Positions 10,067-20,030 of a stretch of DNA of 29,454 nucleotides are shown in pieces; within the stretch, counting starts at the first letter, position 1; every line of letters begins with the position of its first letter. Location of the stretch: positions 1 through 29,454 of the forward strand of contig CAJNOQ010001672.1 in the NCBI GenBank assembly GCA_905250885.1, given 5' to 3'. The position numbers were made by a program, and so were the translations under genes. The stretch comes from Didymodactylos carnosus. Its lineage: Eukaryota; Rotifera; Eurotatoria; Philodinida; Philodinidae. The notes beneath the pieces were generated by a model. That model saw only the letters and a program-made list of their open reading frames with translations, was not told the DNA's origin and did no database searches.

Positions 10067-11440
10067 CTATTTATACATGTCATTTTGCACTTGATGTAAG
10101 TACTCAAACGCTTGCTTATGATGGTGAAATTCTTCCATAACGAAATACTTTTCTATCGGTATCGTTTTATGTATCGATAGCAACGATCACAGTGTGGTCA
10201 GATTCATGGCAAGAAAATGCTTTGATCTTAGGTAGCGTTTCAGAATATATTTCAGTCGGTCGGTAAAATGGTCGGTAAAAAAAGTTAAATTTAATTTTTT
10301 TCTAAATTTTTCCATTAACTCTGAAAAACAGACAACGTAACCACGTAAAGTCGGCCATTGTGCACAATTTTTTGTAGCAGGATTTTCACTCCATCATGCT
10401 TCGTTATTACAGGATCTTTGGCAAGATGTTCACACCGCAGTTAAGGAGTGGCTCCACACACCTTATATGTACTTTCAAACTATGTCAGTTTGAAGCGGAC
10501 AATTGAATTTGATTTTGAAGGATTGTAACATGGTGGCTGGATAAAGTGAAGTATTTATTATAATTCTGACTGTAGTGGTTTTCGAATGGTAGACATTTAC
10601 CTGACGGAATGGTAAGCAATAACGGGTGACTCTTGAAAATACCTGCCGTTCGAGAATCACAACAGATTGAGAGGTCCATCTTGCGCAGAATTGTAGAAGA
10701 TGCTTTGGATTAGCTAATCACTATGCTACAATTAATAATCCACTGCAGGTGCAGAATCTAACAATCACATCGCTTTTCATCCGTCAGGTACACTATGTGA
10801 AAACCCAAGATTTCAGCACAAAATACATGTGAAGATAGAGTAAAGCCTTCTCTACAATATGCTGAAAACTCCAACTCTATATCTCTTTTTGTTCTTGGGT
10901 TATTCAGGAACCATCCATGGCCGCTTTATTGAGAAATCAATAGTAGAAACCCCGTTTACCTAAAAACGAGTACAAATAACTGTTTATTAGTAACATTTGA
11001 AAGGTAAATAAAGAGGCGTTTGTAGCGCTTGGAAATCTCTGCCGAATGACGTGTTACTTTATGGTTTTCAATAAACTGTTAATTTGCAAATAAAAGTGTC
11101 AGGCACTACAGTGATATAATTCGTTGGCATGATTAATTATAAATTATTGTCTTAAAAACTTTTTTCATTAAACCATGACAACAGACCATCGACTATCAAG
11201 GAATGCAGGAATGACGTTTCTACGATTATTTTTGACAGAACTACAAGTTTTTTAAAATGAGGACTAGGACTTTCAATTTCAATTAAAATTTAAACTTAAT
11301 TAATTAATAACTCTGTGAATAGTTATCGGTTCATCGAACGAACTCAAGTATAAATATAGTCAGGCGTCCTCTTTAAACTGATAAAGTTTGAAGGTACATA
11401 TAGGGAGTGTAGGCCTTCTCTTAACGAATATTTTTGTTTT
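10067..11440. other. Gene-free stretch downstream of the claudin-like gene
   Basis: No convincing exon, RNA gene or large repeat was seen. Two overlapping minus-strand frames at 10475-10679 are short and unlike any family I know. Confidence 0.45.
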
Positions 11441-12253
11441 TTAATTCGGTTCTTCCGGTCTTTGTTTAGCAAATAATAAAATTGAGAAAATCACTGTTCC
11501 TCCAATATTGAACAATAACGCCACGATCTCAAATCCGAAACAGAAGCCAAGTTTAATAGTATAGCCACTATATATTGACGGGTCTGTTGATGTTGTAGCT
11601 AGAGAAAACAAGTTTTAACAAGAATGTAAAATATACCAACTTTTCTACTCACTGTTTTGATATTGTTGTACAACTTTGAGATAGTCCAAATTTTCTGTAT
11701 TATATACACCAGTAACAATCAACGTAATAAATATGCAGATGAAAGAAATAATTAAAGATATTTCTCCGGATATCAAGAGCCATTTTAATACGGCTTCTCT
11801 ATATACACATGATACAAAATGTGAAATAAGTACAGAACTTCCAAGTAGAATACTTGCAATTACCGAAAAAGCAAGTATTACTTGAGTCGAAGTTGAATAT
11901 GCACAATAACATTCTGGTGTATGCCTCTCTAGTGCACATGCAGTGCGTGGGTGTTCATACATTTGCAGTGAACATAGATATAAATCGGCTTTGTTTTTTG
12001 GATACAGATATTGATTTGGTAAACATAAGGTAGCAAACAACGGATGTGCAGAATTAAAACTAAAATTTTGTAACGTCGTAGCATAACATCTGTTACTTAT
12101 TGATGTAGTCCATTCTTGAGCAGTCTGATTTTCACATCCCGATGAACATGTAATGGTTTTCCAGTTTGGATAACCCATTGCCAATAAATGAAATAAACAC
12201 GCGATTGTGAGTAACGCGAATGCAATACTACCAAATTTACCCACGTTCCTCAT
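11441..12253 (-). CDS. Four-transmembrane claudin/PMP22-like protein, two exons
   Basis: Exon 1 is 12253-11653 and exon 2 is 11598-11441; the 54 bp intron (11652-11599) starts GTGAGT and ends TCTCTAG, and joining them gives 252 residues ending at TAA. The first segment GSIAFALLTIACLFHLLAMG (about residues 8-27) is followed by PNWKTITCSSGCENQ and a Cys-rich extracellular loop with possible N-glycosylation sites. Three more hydrophobic segments lie at about 124-148 (VILAFSVIASILLGSSVLIS), 158-182 (LISGEISLIISFICIFITLI) and in exon 2 (CFGFEIVALLFNIGGTVIFS). The long first loop with W..C..C and four segments fits the claudin/PMP22/EMP tetraspan group, proteins of cell junctions and plasma membrane; the exact family is inference. 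The start is the first Met directly before the first segment. It is the only intact gene in the window, and two truncated copies lie nearby. Confidence 0.85.
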
Positions 12254-12607
12254 CTTTAAAGTCTAAAGTTAAAAAAAAGTGAGATGTAGATACCTCAATC
12301 GTTAATAAATAAATATTTTTTTCCACTGTGTGCATATCGGTAATGATGTAGAGACTTTGTTTTCAAAATAAAAATAAGATAAATCTCATTATAGGATAAA
12401 GAATGCTGCTTTAGAACTCTAACTGCAGAAGAGTTCCCGATAAAATTTAAATATTGCAATTTTTTTTCTCAATTGAAACATCCTGCGCCTTTTGTCGATT
12501 TATCGATTTGAATGATTTCCACTAGAATCACTAATTTTTATTTTTATTGATTTTTAGAAAAACTGATATCTTGCCAGTAACGCTCAGTACCTCCTTTTCA
12601 TTGTAAG

Positions 12608-12700
12608 CTTGTTCATCTTTCTCTATGAACAAGAATATAAAATATATTTGAAAACATCAGCGTTACCCGAATTCTAGAGTCTAATATTCGGGTAACGCTG
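12608..12700. repeat. Two adjacent perfect hairpins upstream of the claudin-like gene
   Basis: cttgttcat / atgaacaag (12608-12616 with 12625-12633) and cagcgttacccgaat / attcgggtaacgctg (12658-12672 with 12686-12700). They could be cores of small MITEs; no target duplication was identified. Confidence 0.7.
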
Positions 12701-12942
12701 GAATCTAGACTAGCAATGCAGTTATGCTTAATGCCGTAATCCTCGTAAATCCAATTTTTCTCGTTCTATTTGAAACTCGTTCTATTCTTCAACTAATTAA
12801 AATATGATATTCCTAATGTGCATGAAAATTCTATCGAACCATGTGATTATTTCTTATATTGCAGACCTATGGATAGGTCTCACCAGAGAATCATCTTAGG
12901 TAAGCAAAAGGCTTTTCTAACAAAACATAGATATCACCTACT

Positions 12943-14486
12943 TGTAGCAGGGTAGAGCAATACAGTAAGTCGAAACTCCATTATTATACCTATCAGCCTC
13001 TTCAAAAATGTTCATCGTATATCATGTAGGACTATTTAGTGAATGAGCTTAGAAACAATCAAGTCTCTAACTGGGAAGTAATAAAGTAATAGAATAGAAC
13101 GAAAATTTGACGTATCGTTGTGAACGTGTTAATTCTTAAAAACAAATAAAAAGAATCAGAATCAAAATAAACAATAACATCGAGTCAATTATACAACTTC
13201 AGTCGTTAAACGGCATGTGCACCAGACCTGTAACGATCTACCGTTCTTTAATCTACACTCAACCAGTTGTTCGAGAGGTACTTCGAGTGTTCGTAAATAT
13301 GCTTTCGATGGGCCCTGCAGAAATGAGACTTCAGACCTCGATATAAAATTTTCGAGGGGTTATCGACTTCAGATTTCAGGTAGGTAGCGAGCCCTTGAGA
13401 AAAATTTCGAGCCGTCGAACATAGATGTTCGAGACTTCCGAGCCCTCGTCGCACGCTCAGGCGAGCGAGGGTTTTGAAGTCCCGAACATCTATGTTCGAC
13501 GGCTCGAAATTTTTCTCAAGAGCTCGCTACCTATCTGAAATTCGAAGACTCGAAATCAATAACCCCTCGAAAGCTTATATCGAGGGTCCGAAGTCTCATT
13601 TTTCGAGCAGTCTAATCCTTGGCGAAGACCTTTATTCGAGTACTCGCCGCATCCCACGAACTACTTTTTTCATCTGTATAGGCAGGCTCGGTATAACGAG
13701 AAATGATGTTTAGTTCGCGTTTATTGAACTAATGACTGTTACTCAGTTTTCGTTTGTACGTATAAGGATCAGAATCCCATACTGTAGTCTCAATTCCAAT
13801 GATCAAGACTTATCCTTACTTATTTCTTGTAACGTATTAATGAATTATAAACGTGTAGAGTACCCACTTAGCAACGTGTCGTTCGCAACAAAACGAGAAT
13901 CTTAACTATCCTTTGTTTCAATCATTATCAAGTATATACCTATTTTGTTTAAGCTGTAGCGTCAAGAATAGACTAGAATTGTGCTTCAATCAGAGAACTC
14001 GCTCACAATCAGAAACATCTAGCGTTTTTCGATTAATATCCTAAACTGTGAAAGACGATAGTTGTGGATTCAGAATCTGACGTCAAAAACCGAATGTGTT
14101 GTTGATAAAACATCAAGAGAATGTGTTTAATCGATGACGATAATGAATTAATGTAATGCTAGAAAAAAAGCAAATGTATTTTCAGGTAGATATGGTACTC
14201 TCCTAAGTATTTTGAAGGTGTACATGACTAAAGTTGTATAATTGACACGATGTTATTGATTATTTTGGTTTTGACTCTTTTTATTTGTTTTTAAGAATTA
14301 ACACGTTCACAACGATACGTCAAATTTTCGTTCTATCCTATTACTTTATTACTTCCCAGTTAGAGACTTGATTGTTTCTAAGCTCATTCACAAATAGTCC
14401 CACATGATATACGATGAACATTTTTGAAGAGGCTGATAGGTATAATAATGAAGTTTCGACTTACTATATTGCTCTACCCTGCTACA
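12943..14486. mobile_element. 1.54 kb element with about 280 bp terminal inverted repeats
   Basis: The left arm 12943-13222 starts tgtagcagggtagagcaata and is matched in inverted orientation by 14213-14486, which ends gctctaccctgctaca. Homology stops abruptly at both outer ends. The arms differ by scattered substitutions and small indels. No transposase frame is visible; the interior holds the TCGA-rich foldback at 13262-13668 and AT-rich sequence. It lies between the claudin-like gene and its inverted partial copy. No clear target duplication was found, so whether it moved as a unit is uncertain. Confidence 0.7.
13262..13668. repeat. TCGA-rich foldback inside the long-TIR element
   Basis: Arms of about 195 bp (13262-13454 and 13466-13668) are inverted copies; the innermost 13400-13440 and 13475-13520 are nearly identical (e.g. 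ccgtcgaacatagatgttcg). The tetranucleotide TCGA occurs 17 times in about 380 bp, far above chance in AT-rich DNA. Matching open frames on opposite strands (13248-13454 minus, 13474-13713 plus) mirror each other and follow from the palindrome. Confidence 0.8.
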
Positions 14487-14870
14487 CGTACATAAATCTC
14501 TTGGCTTCTTTATTACCGCTATTTTTATTAACGAAAAGCGAAGGATAAAACTCAATCAAGCGTAAGCACTCCACGCTATTAGTAATTTTTCACGATTTCG
14601 CCTATTGCTCTGTTTTTATTCCTATTCATTGTATGTTACTCACACAATGTGTGCTGTTTTTCTCCATTCGCACATCGCACGCTGTTGAAATAGTCAATCA
14701 AGTATAACACGATGAATCACAAATTCAAATGATGATACAAACCCCTGGAAGATTTCTTAGAAATCCTCATTTCTATAAAAAATAAAAGCATAATTTTAAA
14801 AGCCGGACTTTGTCTTGTCCCAGCTATAGGTGTTACATCAAAAAACAGTTGCAAAATTTTTTTTTCAAAT
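14487..14870. other. Gene-free stretch before the inverted claudin copy
   Basis: AT-rich, no coding frame or repeat recognised. The corresponding stretch upstream of the intact gene (12254-12942) shows no similarity to it, so the two sides of the 1.54 kb element are not one continuous palindrome. Confidence 0.45.
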
Positions 14871-15344
14871 GAATGTTATTGTACATAATCAACTTCGACT
14901 CAAGTAATACTTGCTTTTTCGGTAATTGCAAGTATTCTACTTGGAAGTTCTGTACTTATTTCACATTTTGTATCATGTGTATATAGAGAAGCCGTATTAA
15001 AATGGCTCTTGATATCCGGAGAAATATCTTTAATTATTTCTTTCATCTGCATATTTATTACGTTGATTGTTACTGGTGTATATAATACAGAAAATTTGGA
15101 CTATCTCAAAGTTGTACAACAATATCAAAACAGTGAGTAGAAAAGTTGGTATATTTTACATTCTTGTTAAAACTTGTTTTCTCTAGCTACAACATCAACA
15201 GACCCGTCAACATATAGTGACTATACTATTAAACTTGGCTTCTGTTTCGGATTTGAGATCGTGGCGTTATTGTTCAATATTGGAGGAACAGTGATTTTCT
15301 CAATTTTATTATTTGCTAAACAAAGGCCAGAAAAATCGAATTAA
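14871..15344 (+). pseudogene. Inverted, 5'-truncated copy of the claudin-like gene
   Basis: This segment equals the reverse complement of 11441-11914 in length (474 bp, no indels) with about eight differences counted by eye. It carries the last part of exon 1, the complete 54 bp intron and exon 2, ending QRPEKSN and TAA. The copy begins at gaatgttatt, losing the start codon, the first membrane segment and most of the extracellular loop. One difference turns a Tyr codon into TAA just after the break. Intron retention shows copying at the DNA level, not through mRNA. Similarity stops about ten bases after the stop codon. Confidence 0.9.
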
Positions 15345-15805
15345 AAAACAGAAAAGTCCATTGAAGTATGCCACATTCTTTGTTAGTGTAACAGATGAGT
15401 TTCAAAACTGATATTTGAGCCAGTCTTCTTAGTATTGGTTCTCCGAATCAGCAAATAGGTTGTATACATGAATCAGTTAGGCGAAATATTTTTGACAATC
15501 GCATCATACTACTAATCCATTGAGCAGTTAGCAATAAATTAATTCATTCGTTTACCACTATAGTCTGAATTATTGTATATTCATTCGAATATGGCGTAAA
15601 TACTTAGACGCAACAAAAACATACACAAATAGTCGTTCTTAAGCATCAGCTGTAAACAAGAACAACAGATCGACAAAAAGAAAATGTAACTAATTCAGAT
15701 CAATTGAAATCTCAGTATCGAAAACATAGATATACGTTTTGAATAAAATCGGTTTTATTTTGAATTTAGTTACTTTTTTTGGCGACATGGACAGAATCAT
15801 CAGCA
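15345..15805. other. Gene-free stretch
   Basis: AT-rich sequence without recognisable exon, RNA gene or repeat. Confidence 0.4.
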
Positions 15806-16005
15806 CACTGTAAAAAAACAAGTGTTCCGAGGTACTTTTTTAGACGATGATAAGACTTATTTTAAATAAGTGTCCCCCCTCGAACAGTTTTTGAAAACAA
15901 TGTCAACGCGCAAATTCAGAAGCAGTGTCTCGTAGTGGCTACTTTTAAAAGTGTTCCATGCATCATTCAGAAAAGTATTTCGGAACACTTGGTTTTTTTA
16001 CACTG
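15806..16005. mobile_element. 200 bp MITE with CACTGTAAAAAAAC ends
   Basis: Left end cactgtaaaaaaacaagtgttccg; right end, reverse-complemented, cagtgtaaaaaaaccaagtgttccg, followed on both sides by a second shared block (..tactttt). Terminal repeats are about 35 bp with one single-base indel. No matching flanks were found, so superfamily is open (CAGTG starts occur in hAT and mariner groups). Confidence 0.65.
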
Positions 16006-16469
16006 TATACAATTATGTTTGAATATTTTTCTTGAAATCTTTTTGCCTCAATATTCCGCAGTTTATACAATTTTAACCAGCCGTTGATAAAGATCAGCAA
16101 TACTCATTTCATTATTATAACCATTTTAGAAATAAAAATAAAACATGTTTCAATCAATTTGTCACCTTGACTACGCATGCACCGGAAAATTTATATGGCG
16201 TTTCAAACAGTATCCTTTTTGTCAAAGTCACTAAGATATGGTGGAAGAGATCTTGATCCATCGTTCTTGTTCTTCTGCTTTGAATCGTTGTGTTTTGGTT
16301 GAACAATACAATACCTGGGTTGGTACTTGCTGTGATGTTAGATTGACAGTAAGCCGGCTAGTGCACCATTTGTTAGCCTGCACTGAATTTTATTCGAAGA
16401 ATAAAATCACAAACACATCAGAACACTTTTACTTCGTGGGTACAGACGAACACTATATACATATGATGA

Positions 16470-16507
16470 AAGAATGTTGATTCAAGAAGAACTGAGTCAA
16501 CATTCTT
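16470..16507. repeat. Hairpin aagaatgttga / tcaacattctt
   Basis: Perfect 11 bp stem (16470-16480 with 16497-16507) around a 16-base loop; gene-free surroundings from 16006. Confidence 0.6.
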
Positions 16508-16569
16508 GGTGGTCATCAGAACAGAAAAGAGGAAGGAATGTCAGTGACTACTGACATAACAATGATATC

Positions 16570-17280
16570 TAGTGTTCATTGTATATACTGTTGTCGAAGA
16601 ACGTAGTGGAATTCCGACAAAACTCTCTACTAGATGGAAAAAAAGACTATTTATCGGCGTTAAAAGAAAAATATAGAATAAATAACAAAAGACTAATGTT
16701 GAGAAGAAAATAGTTATAGAACTAAAATGAAAAGGTGATATGATGCAGGGGAATGAATACCGAAAATGATAAAGGAAAAGATATTGAAGAAGTACACTAT
16801 AGAAAGGAAAGGACACATACACATATATAAGAGAATAATTTAATAGAAAATTGAAAAAACAAGATGGTAATAGTGCTGATTAGGTGTGGTGGTGCAATAT
16901 TAGCTAATGTAACTGTATTTATAAACTTGTTGTAAAACAAGAGAAATCGTTTCTATGTTTATGTGTATTCTTTGAATTTAATTACTTATGCTTTGAAAAT
17001 TTGAAATGAATTTTTTGTTATTGTACAACAGCAGTGTCTATAATAGTAGTTTTTGTTGAATAAATATTGCTAAATTCATTCCCTATTAAACTAATTTACG
17101 ATTACGTTAATTAAGCCATGCTATTACTTTTGACAGTATTGAAATTTCGATGATGTTGTCAGAACTCCAATAATTTTCGAAATTTCGACAACGCTGTCAA
17201 AATTCCAAAATAATTTCTAAAATTTTACAAATTCCATTGGAATTTCTAAATTCGCAGAAATTTCGCTTCAATTTCGACGT
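16570..17280. repeat. Dispersed AT-rich repeat, copy A
   Basis: Blocks at about 16578-16634 and 16905-17135 match 23757-23815, 23838-23886 and 24712-24915 (e.g. aactgtatttataaa, gagaaat.gtttcta, tttttgttattgtac, ttttgttgaataaat.ttgctaaatt). A further 250-270 bp at about 16640-16900 is absent from copy B. The right end carries several gaaatttcga words. It holds an empty insertion site at 16954-16955 for the element found in copy B. Confidence 0.65.
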
Positions 17281-17311
17281 GTCGAAATTTCAAAGCAGAT
17301 CGGCGAGTTTA

Positions 17312-17451
17312 TCACTGTTTTGAAATTGTTGTACATTTTTCAGATAGTCCAAATTTTCTGCGTTATATACGCCAGTAACAATTAACGTAATCAATATCCA
17401 GATAAAAGAAATAATTAAAGATATTTCTCCGAATATCAGCGACCATTTAAT
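17312..17451 (-). pseudogene. Older fragment of the claudin-like gene
   Basis: About 140 bp match the minus-strand exon 1 end of the claudin-like gene (11650-11790), including the splice-donor edge (tcactgtttt). Minus-strand translation gives GEISLIISFI.ILITLIVTG and YNAENLDYLK. It differs from the intact gene at many more positions than the copy at 14871, so it is an older duplicate. The rest of the gene is absent. Confidence 0.75.
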
Positions 17452-17648
17452 AAAAAAATTCTTAAGATGCGAAAACAGGTGAAAAAGAATAACAAACCGT
17501 AAAAATGATGAAGAAAAAAGATATGTATAAACAAGGCACTAACCAATCTAAATCAAACTTCAGAAATAAGCTAGATTAAAAATTATCAGCTATACAAAAA
17601 AACGAACAAAATCATCGTCCTCGTCCTCTTCCACCTCCTCTCACACTT

Positions 17649-20030
17649 CCCAGGCAAAGTTTTTCTGCTACACAAACGCGTCAATGTTCGTTAATCTTTA
17701 GCGTGTTTCGCCGTATCAATTTTGGCCGAATTGATTTGTTTAAACGCGTTAAAAATTTAAATTTAAAAAAATTAATTTTTTAAATACAGGATTGATCTGA
17801 CATTTTTTTAGAGGATCTACATGCTCACTCAAAGAGTTTTCACTGTTTGTAAGATTGTTTGTAACAAGCGAAGAATGAAAGAAAATAAGTATTACTTACA
17901 TGGTTTGGGTGTGATTCGAATGTGGGTATCTAGAATTAAGAAGCAAACACACAATCGTCTGAGGTACAGACGACTGGAACATGAACGGCATCACAACAGT
18001 GTAATTCATTCATTTCTAGTCAACCTAAAAGCGATGGTATTTAAGTACTTCTTAATCTATTAGACCGCACATTTTTATAAGCTTAAAGCCCTTTTCATGA
18101 ACTTTGTCATGAGCGACACACAATATTTATTTGTTCATTTATTCACTTCTCCTCCATAGTTATTTGAAGAATAGAAAGCGGTTTGAGTAGTGACGGGGTA
18201 AAACGACTTCGAATATAACGAAACAATAGTAAAATATATTAGAAAGAAAGAGAATAACCGTTTCGCTTTAATCATTTCTTTTCTCCGTTCTATTTTGATT
18301 TATTCAATTATGACAATATTTTCGTTCGTTCGCATCGTATGAAAGAAAGCGGAACCTATACATCAGACGTTAAATTTCGTTTCGATCGTAGTCAAATAGA
18401 AAAATAAAATAGCGGCCAAACGACTACTAAGAAAGAACGTACTTATTTCGTAAGAATGAGAAATAACGTTAGACTTGTTTCTTACGTAAGAAACTCTACT
18501 ATTTCGTTTATACCGTATTCACAAATAAGAAGAAAAATGGAATAAGCTAAAGGGAAATGAAGATGATAAATTTTAAAATGACAACACAGCCAAGTGAGAA
18601 AGAATATATATGATTTCATGTACATTGCAATGATCATTTACTTCACAATATTCCTCTACTTTTTTAATAAAACCTTCATTTCCTGAACATTTTAATAAAT
18701 CAGAAGAACTGCTATTGAACTGGAACTGAGATAAATGTAATATCTGAACTATCCCTACCCGTCTACGGTGATTATTCTAAGTGATAATCTCAGTTAAGAT
18801 ATTGTCTAGACGAAGCCTAGACAATGTGAAACTTCATAGTGGTACAAGGTTTTTAAACCCCATGTAATATAGATTTGTGACGAGCGGGAGAGCGAAAGTC
18901 TTTACAACTCCCTTCCTTTTCTTTTAACTACCACAGTTAGTTTGATTAAGGCATCAGAATGTCAACCAAGCTACTTCGTATTGTATTGTTTTCTCGATTT
19001 TTGCATTCAATATCGTCCAAAAAAGAAGAAAAGATCTAACTGGTTCTTTCATGATAGTCATTTACAAGCCATCTTAAATATATTTATTTATTTCGTAAGA
19101 AGCGTCTGTCGTTCGGTTTGTCATGAAATTGTTCTCTTTCTTTCTATATAACTTATTTTTTATGTGTTCTTACTTAAGCAGACAGACCGTCAGCCGTAAA
19201 TTTCTTTTTCTTTTTCGATATACGAATACTGAAAGAACGAAACGAACAAATTATGCTTCTTACGTCCATCGCCCCATCACTCTGTTTGAGTTTGTTTATA
19301 TACCAAAGATCTATTAGAAATCCGTCTTAATCGCCTTCATTTATTTGTTCTGTAGGCGGTAAAAGGGCAAAAAGAGCAGAAGAACAGAAATCTCAGTCTT
19401 ATGGGCGAAACTTGTTTTACCTTCGTATTAGCCTCAGTGTTTTTTAATGATAAGTGCACTAAGCGGAAGTAAAGTGCAGGTATACTCTGAATTTTTGCTT
19501 TTGAGAGTTTTGGCTGGAATGCACTTCGTAAAAAGAAATTTTATGCCTGTTATGCACTTGGTTAGAAAAAACAAGATGTATCAGTGCATTCTGATTCAAA
19601 ATCCTATTAGCAATACTGCATAGCCTACGCCCGCTAAACGTCTGCTCGATTTTTCACTTTGAGAATACCCGTATCTTGAGTTACTGAAACGCGTCATTTT
19701 CTAACGCATCCAAATGCGTTCACAGTCTTTCAACGCAGGAAAACGCATCAATCCATACCTTCAACACAATCTGATGCGTTCGCTGCTAACGCGTTCAAAC
19801 GCAATACAAGTTATCTCTTCCGAACGCGTCAATTTATTGTAAAATCGTTCTGCTAAACGCGTCAAAATATGCCGCCTTTCTCAGCGTTACTGTTTCATAA
19901 AGGCGTTATTCTGCGTGAAATTTGGACGCGCTTTAGTTTAACTAACGGGTTCAGTGACTGCTAAAACGCGTCAGATGTGTCAACTAACGCGTTTATAGGT
20001 GCGTTAACCTACAAAAAATGTTTGCCTGGG
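17649..20030. mobile_element. 2.38 kb transposon-like element with CCCAGGCAAA terminal repeats
   Basis: Left end CCCAGGCAAAGTTTTTCTGC; right end reverse-complemented CCCAGGCAAACATTTTTTGT: the first ten bases are identical, then T-rich, then AACGC words on both sides. Outside lie coding-like parts of one exon (NRGGE and SVRGGGRGRGR). TT borders both ends, so a 2 bp (or 1 bp) target duplication is possible. The interior (17800-19440) is AT-rich with no recognised transposase; an 80-codon frame at 17821-18063 is basic but unknown. It contains a perfect 18 bp palindrome GTTTCTTACGTAAGAAAC (18477-18494), repeated TGCACTT words (about 19450-19590) and the AACGCGT array near the right end. Superfamily unassigned. 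Confidence 0.6.
19688..20017. repeat. Irregular array of AACGCGT(C) / AACGCATC motifs
   Basis: About 17 AACGC- or GCGTT-type words fall within 330 bp in both orientations, six of them containing the palindromic hexamer ACGCGT. Two more ACGCGT sites lie just inside the left terminal repeat (about 17678 and 17744). Spacing is irregular (roughly 10-40 bp), which suggests protein-binding subterminal sites more than satellite DNA. Confidence 0.75.

Noticed and set aside
13248..13713. Mirror-image open frames on both strands
   Set aside because: They arise from the two arms of the TCGA-rich foldback and have no independent support as genes.
11441..15344. One continuous 4 kb palindrome centred near 13.4 kb
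   Set aside because: The spacers 12254-12942 and 14487-14870 are unrelated, and the inverted gene copy and the long-TIR element have different centres.
16238..16480. 80-codon plus-strand frame beginning MVEEILIHRSCSS
   Set aside because: Protein-like in part but with no family resemblance, no clear splice structure and no neighbours to support it.
18878..18905. Hammerhead-ribozyme-like string gtgacgagcgggagagcgaaag
   Set aside because: The invariant C before UGANGA is G here, the putative stem II is only about two pairs, and flanking stems I/III cannot be drawn convincingly.
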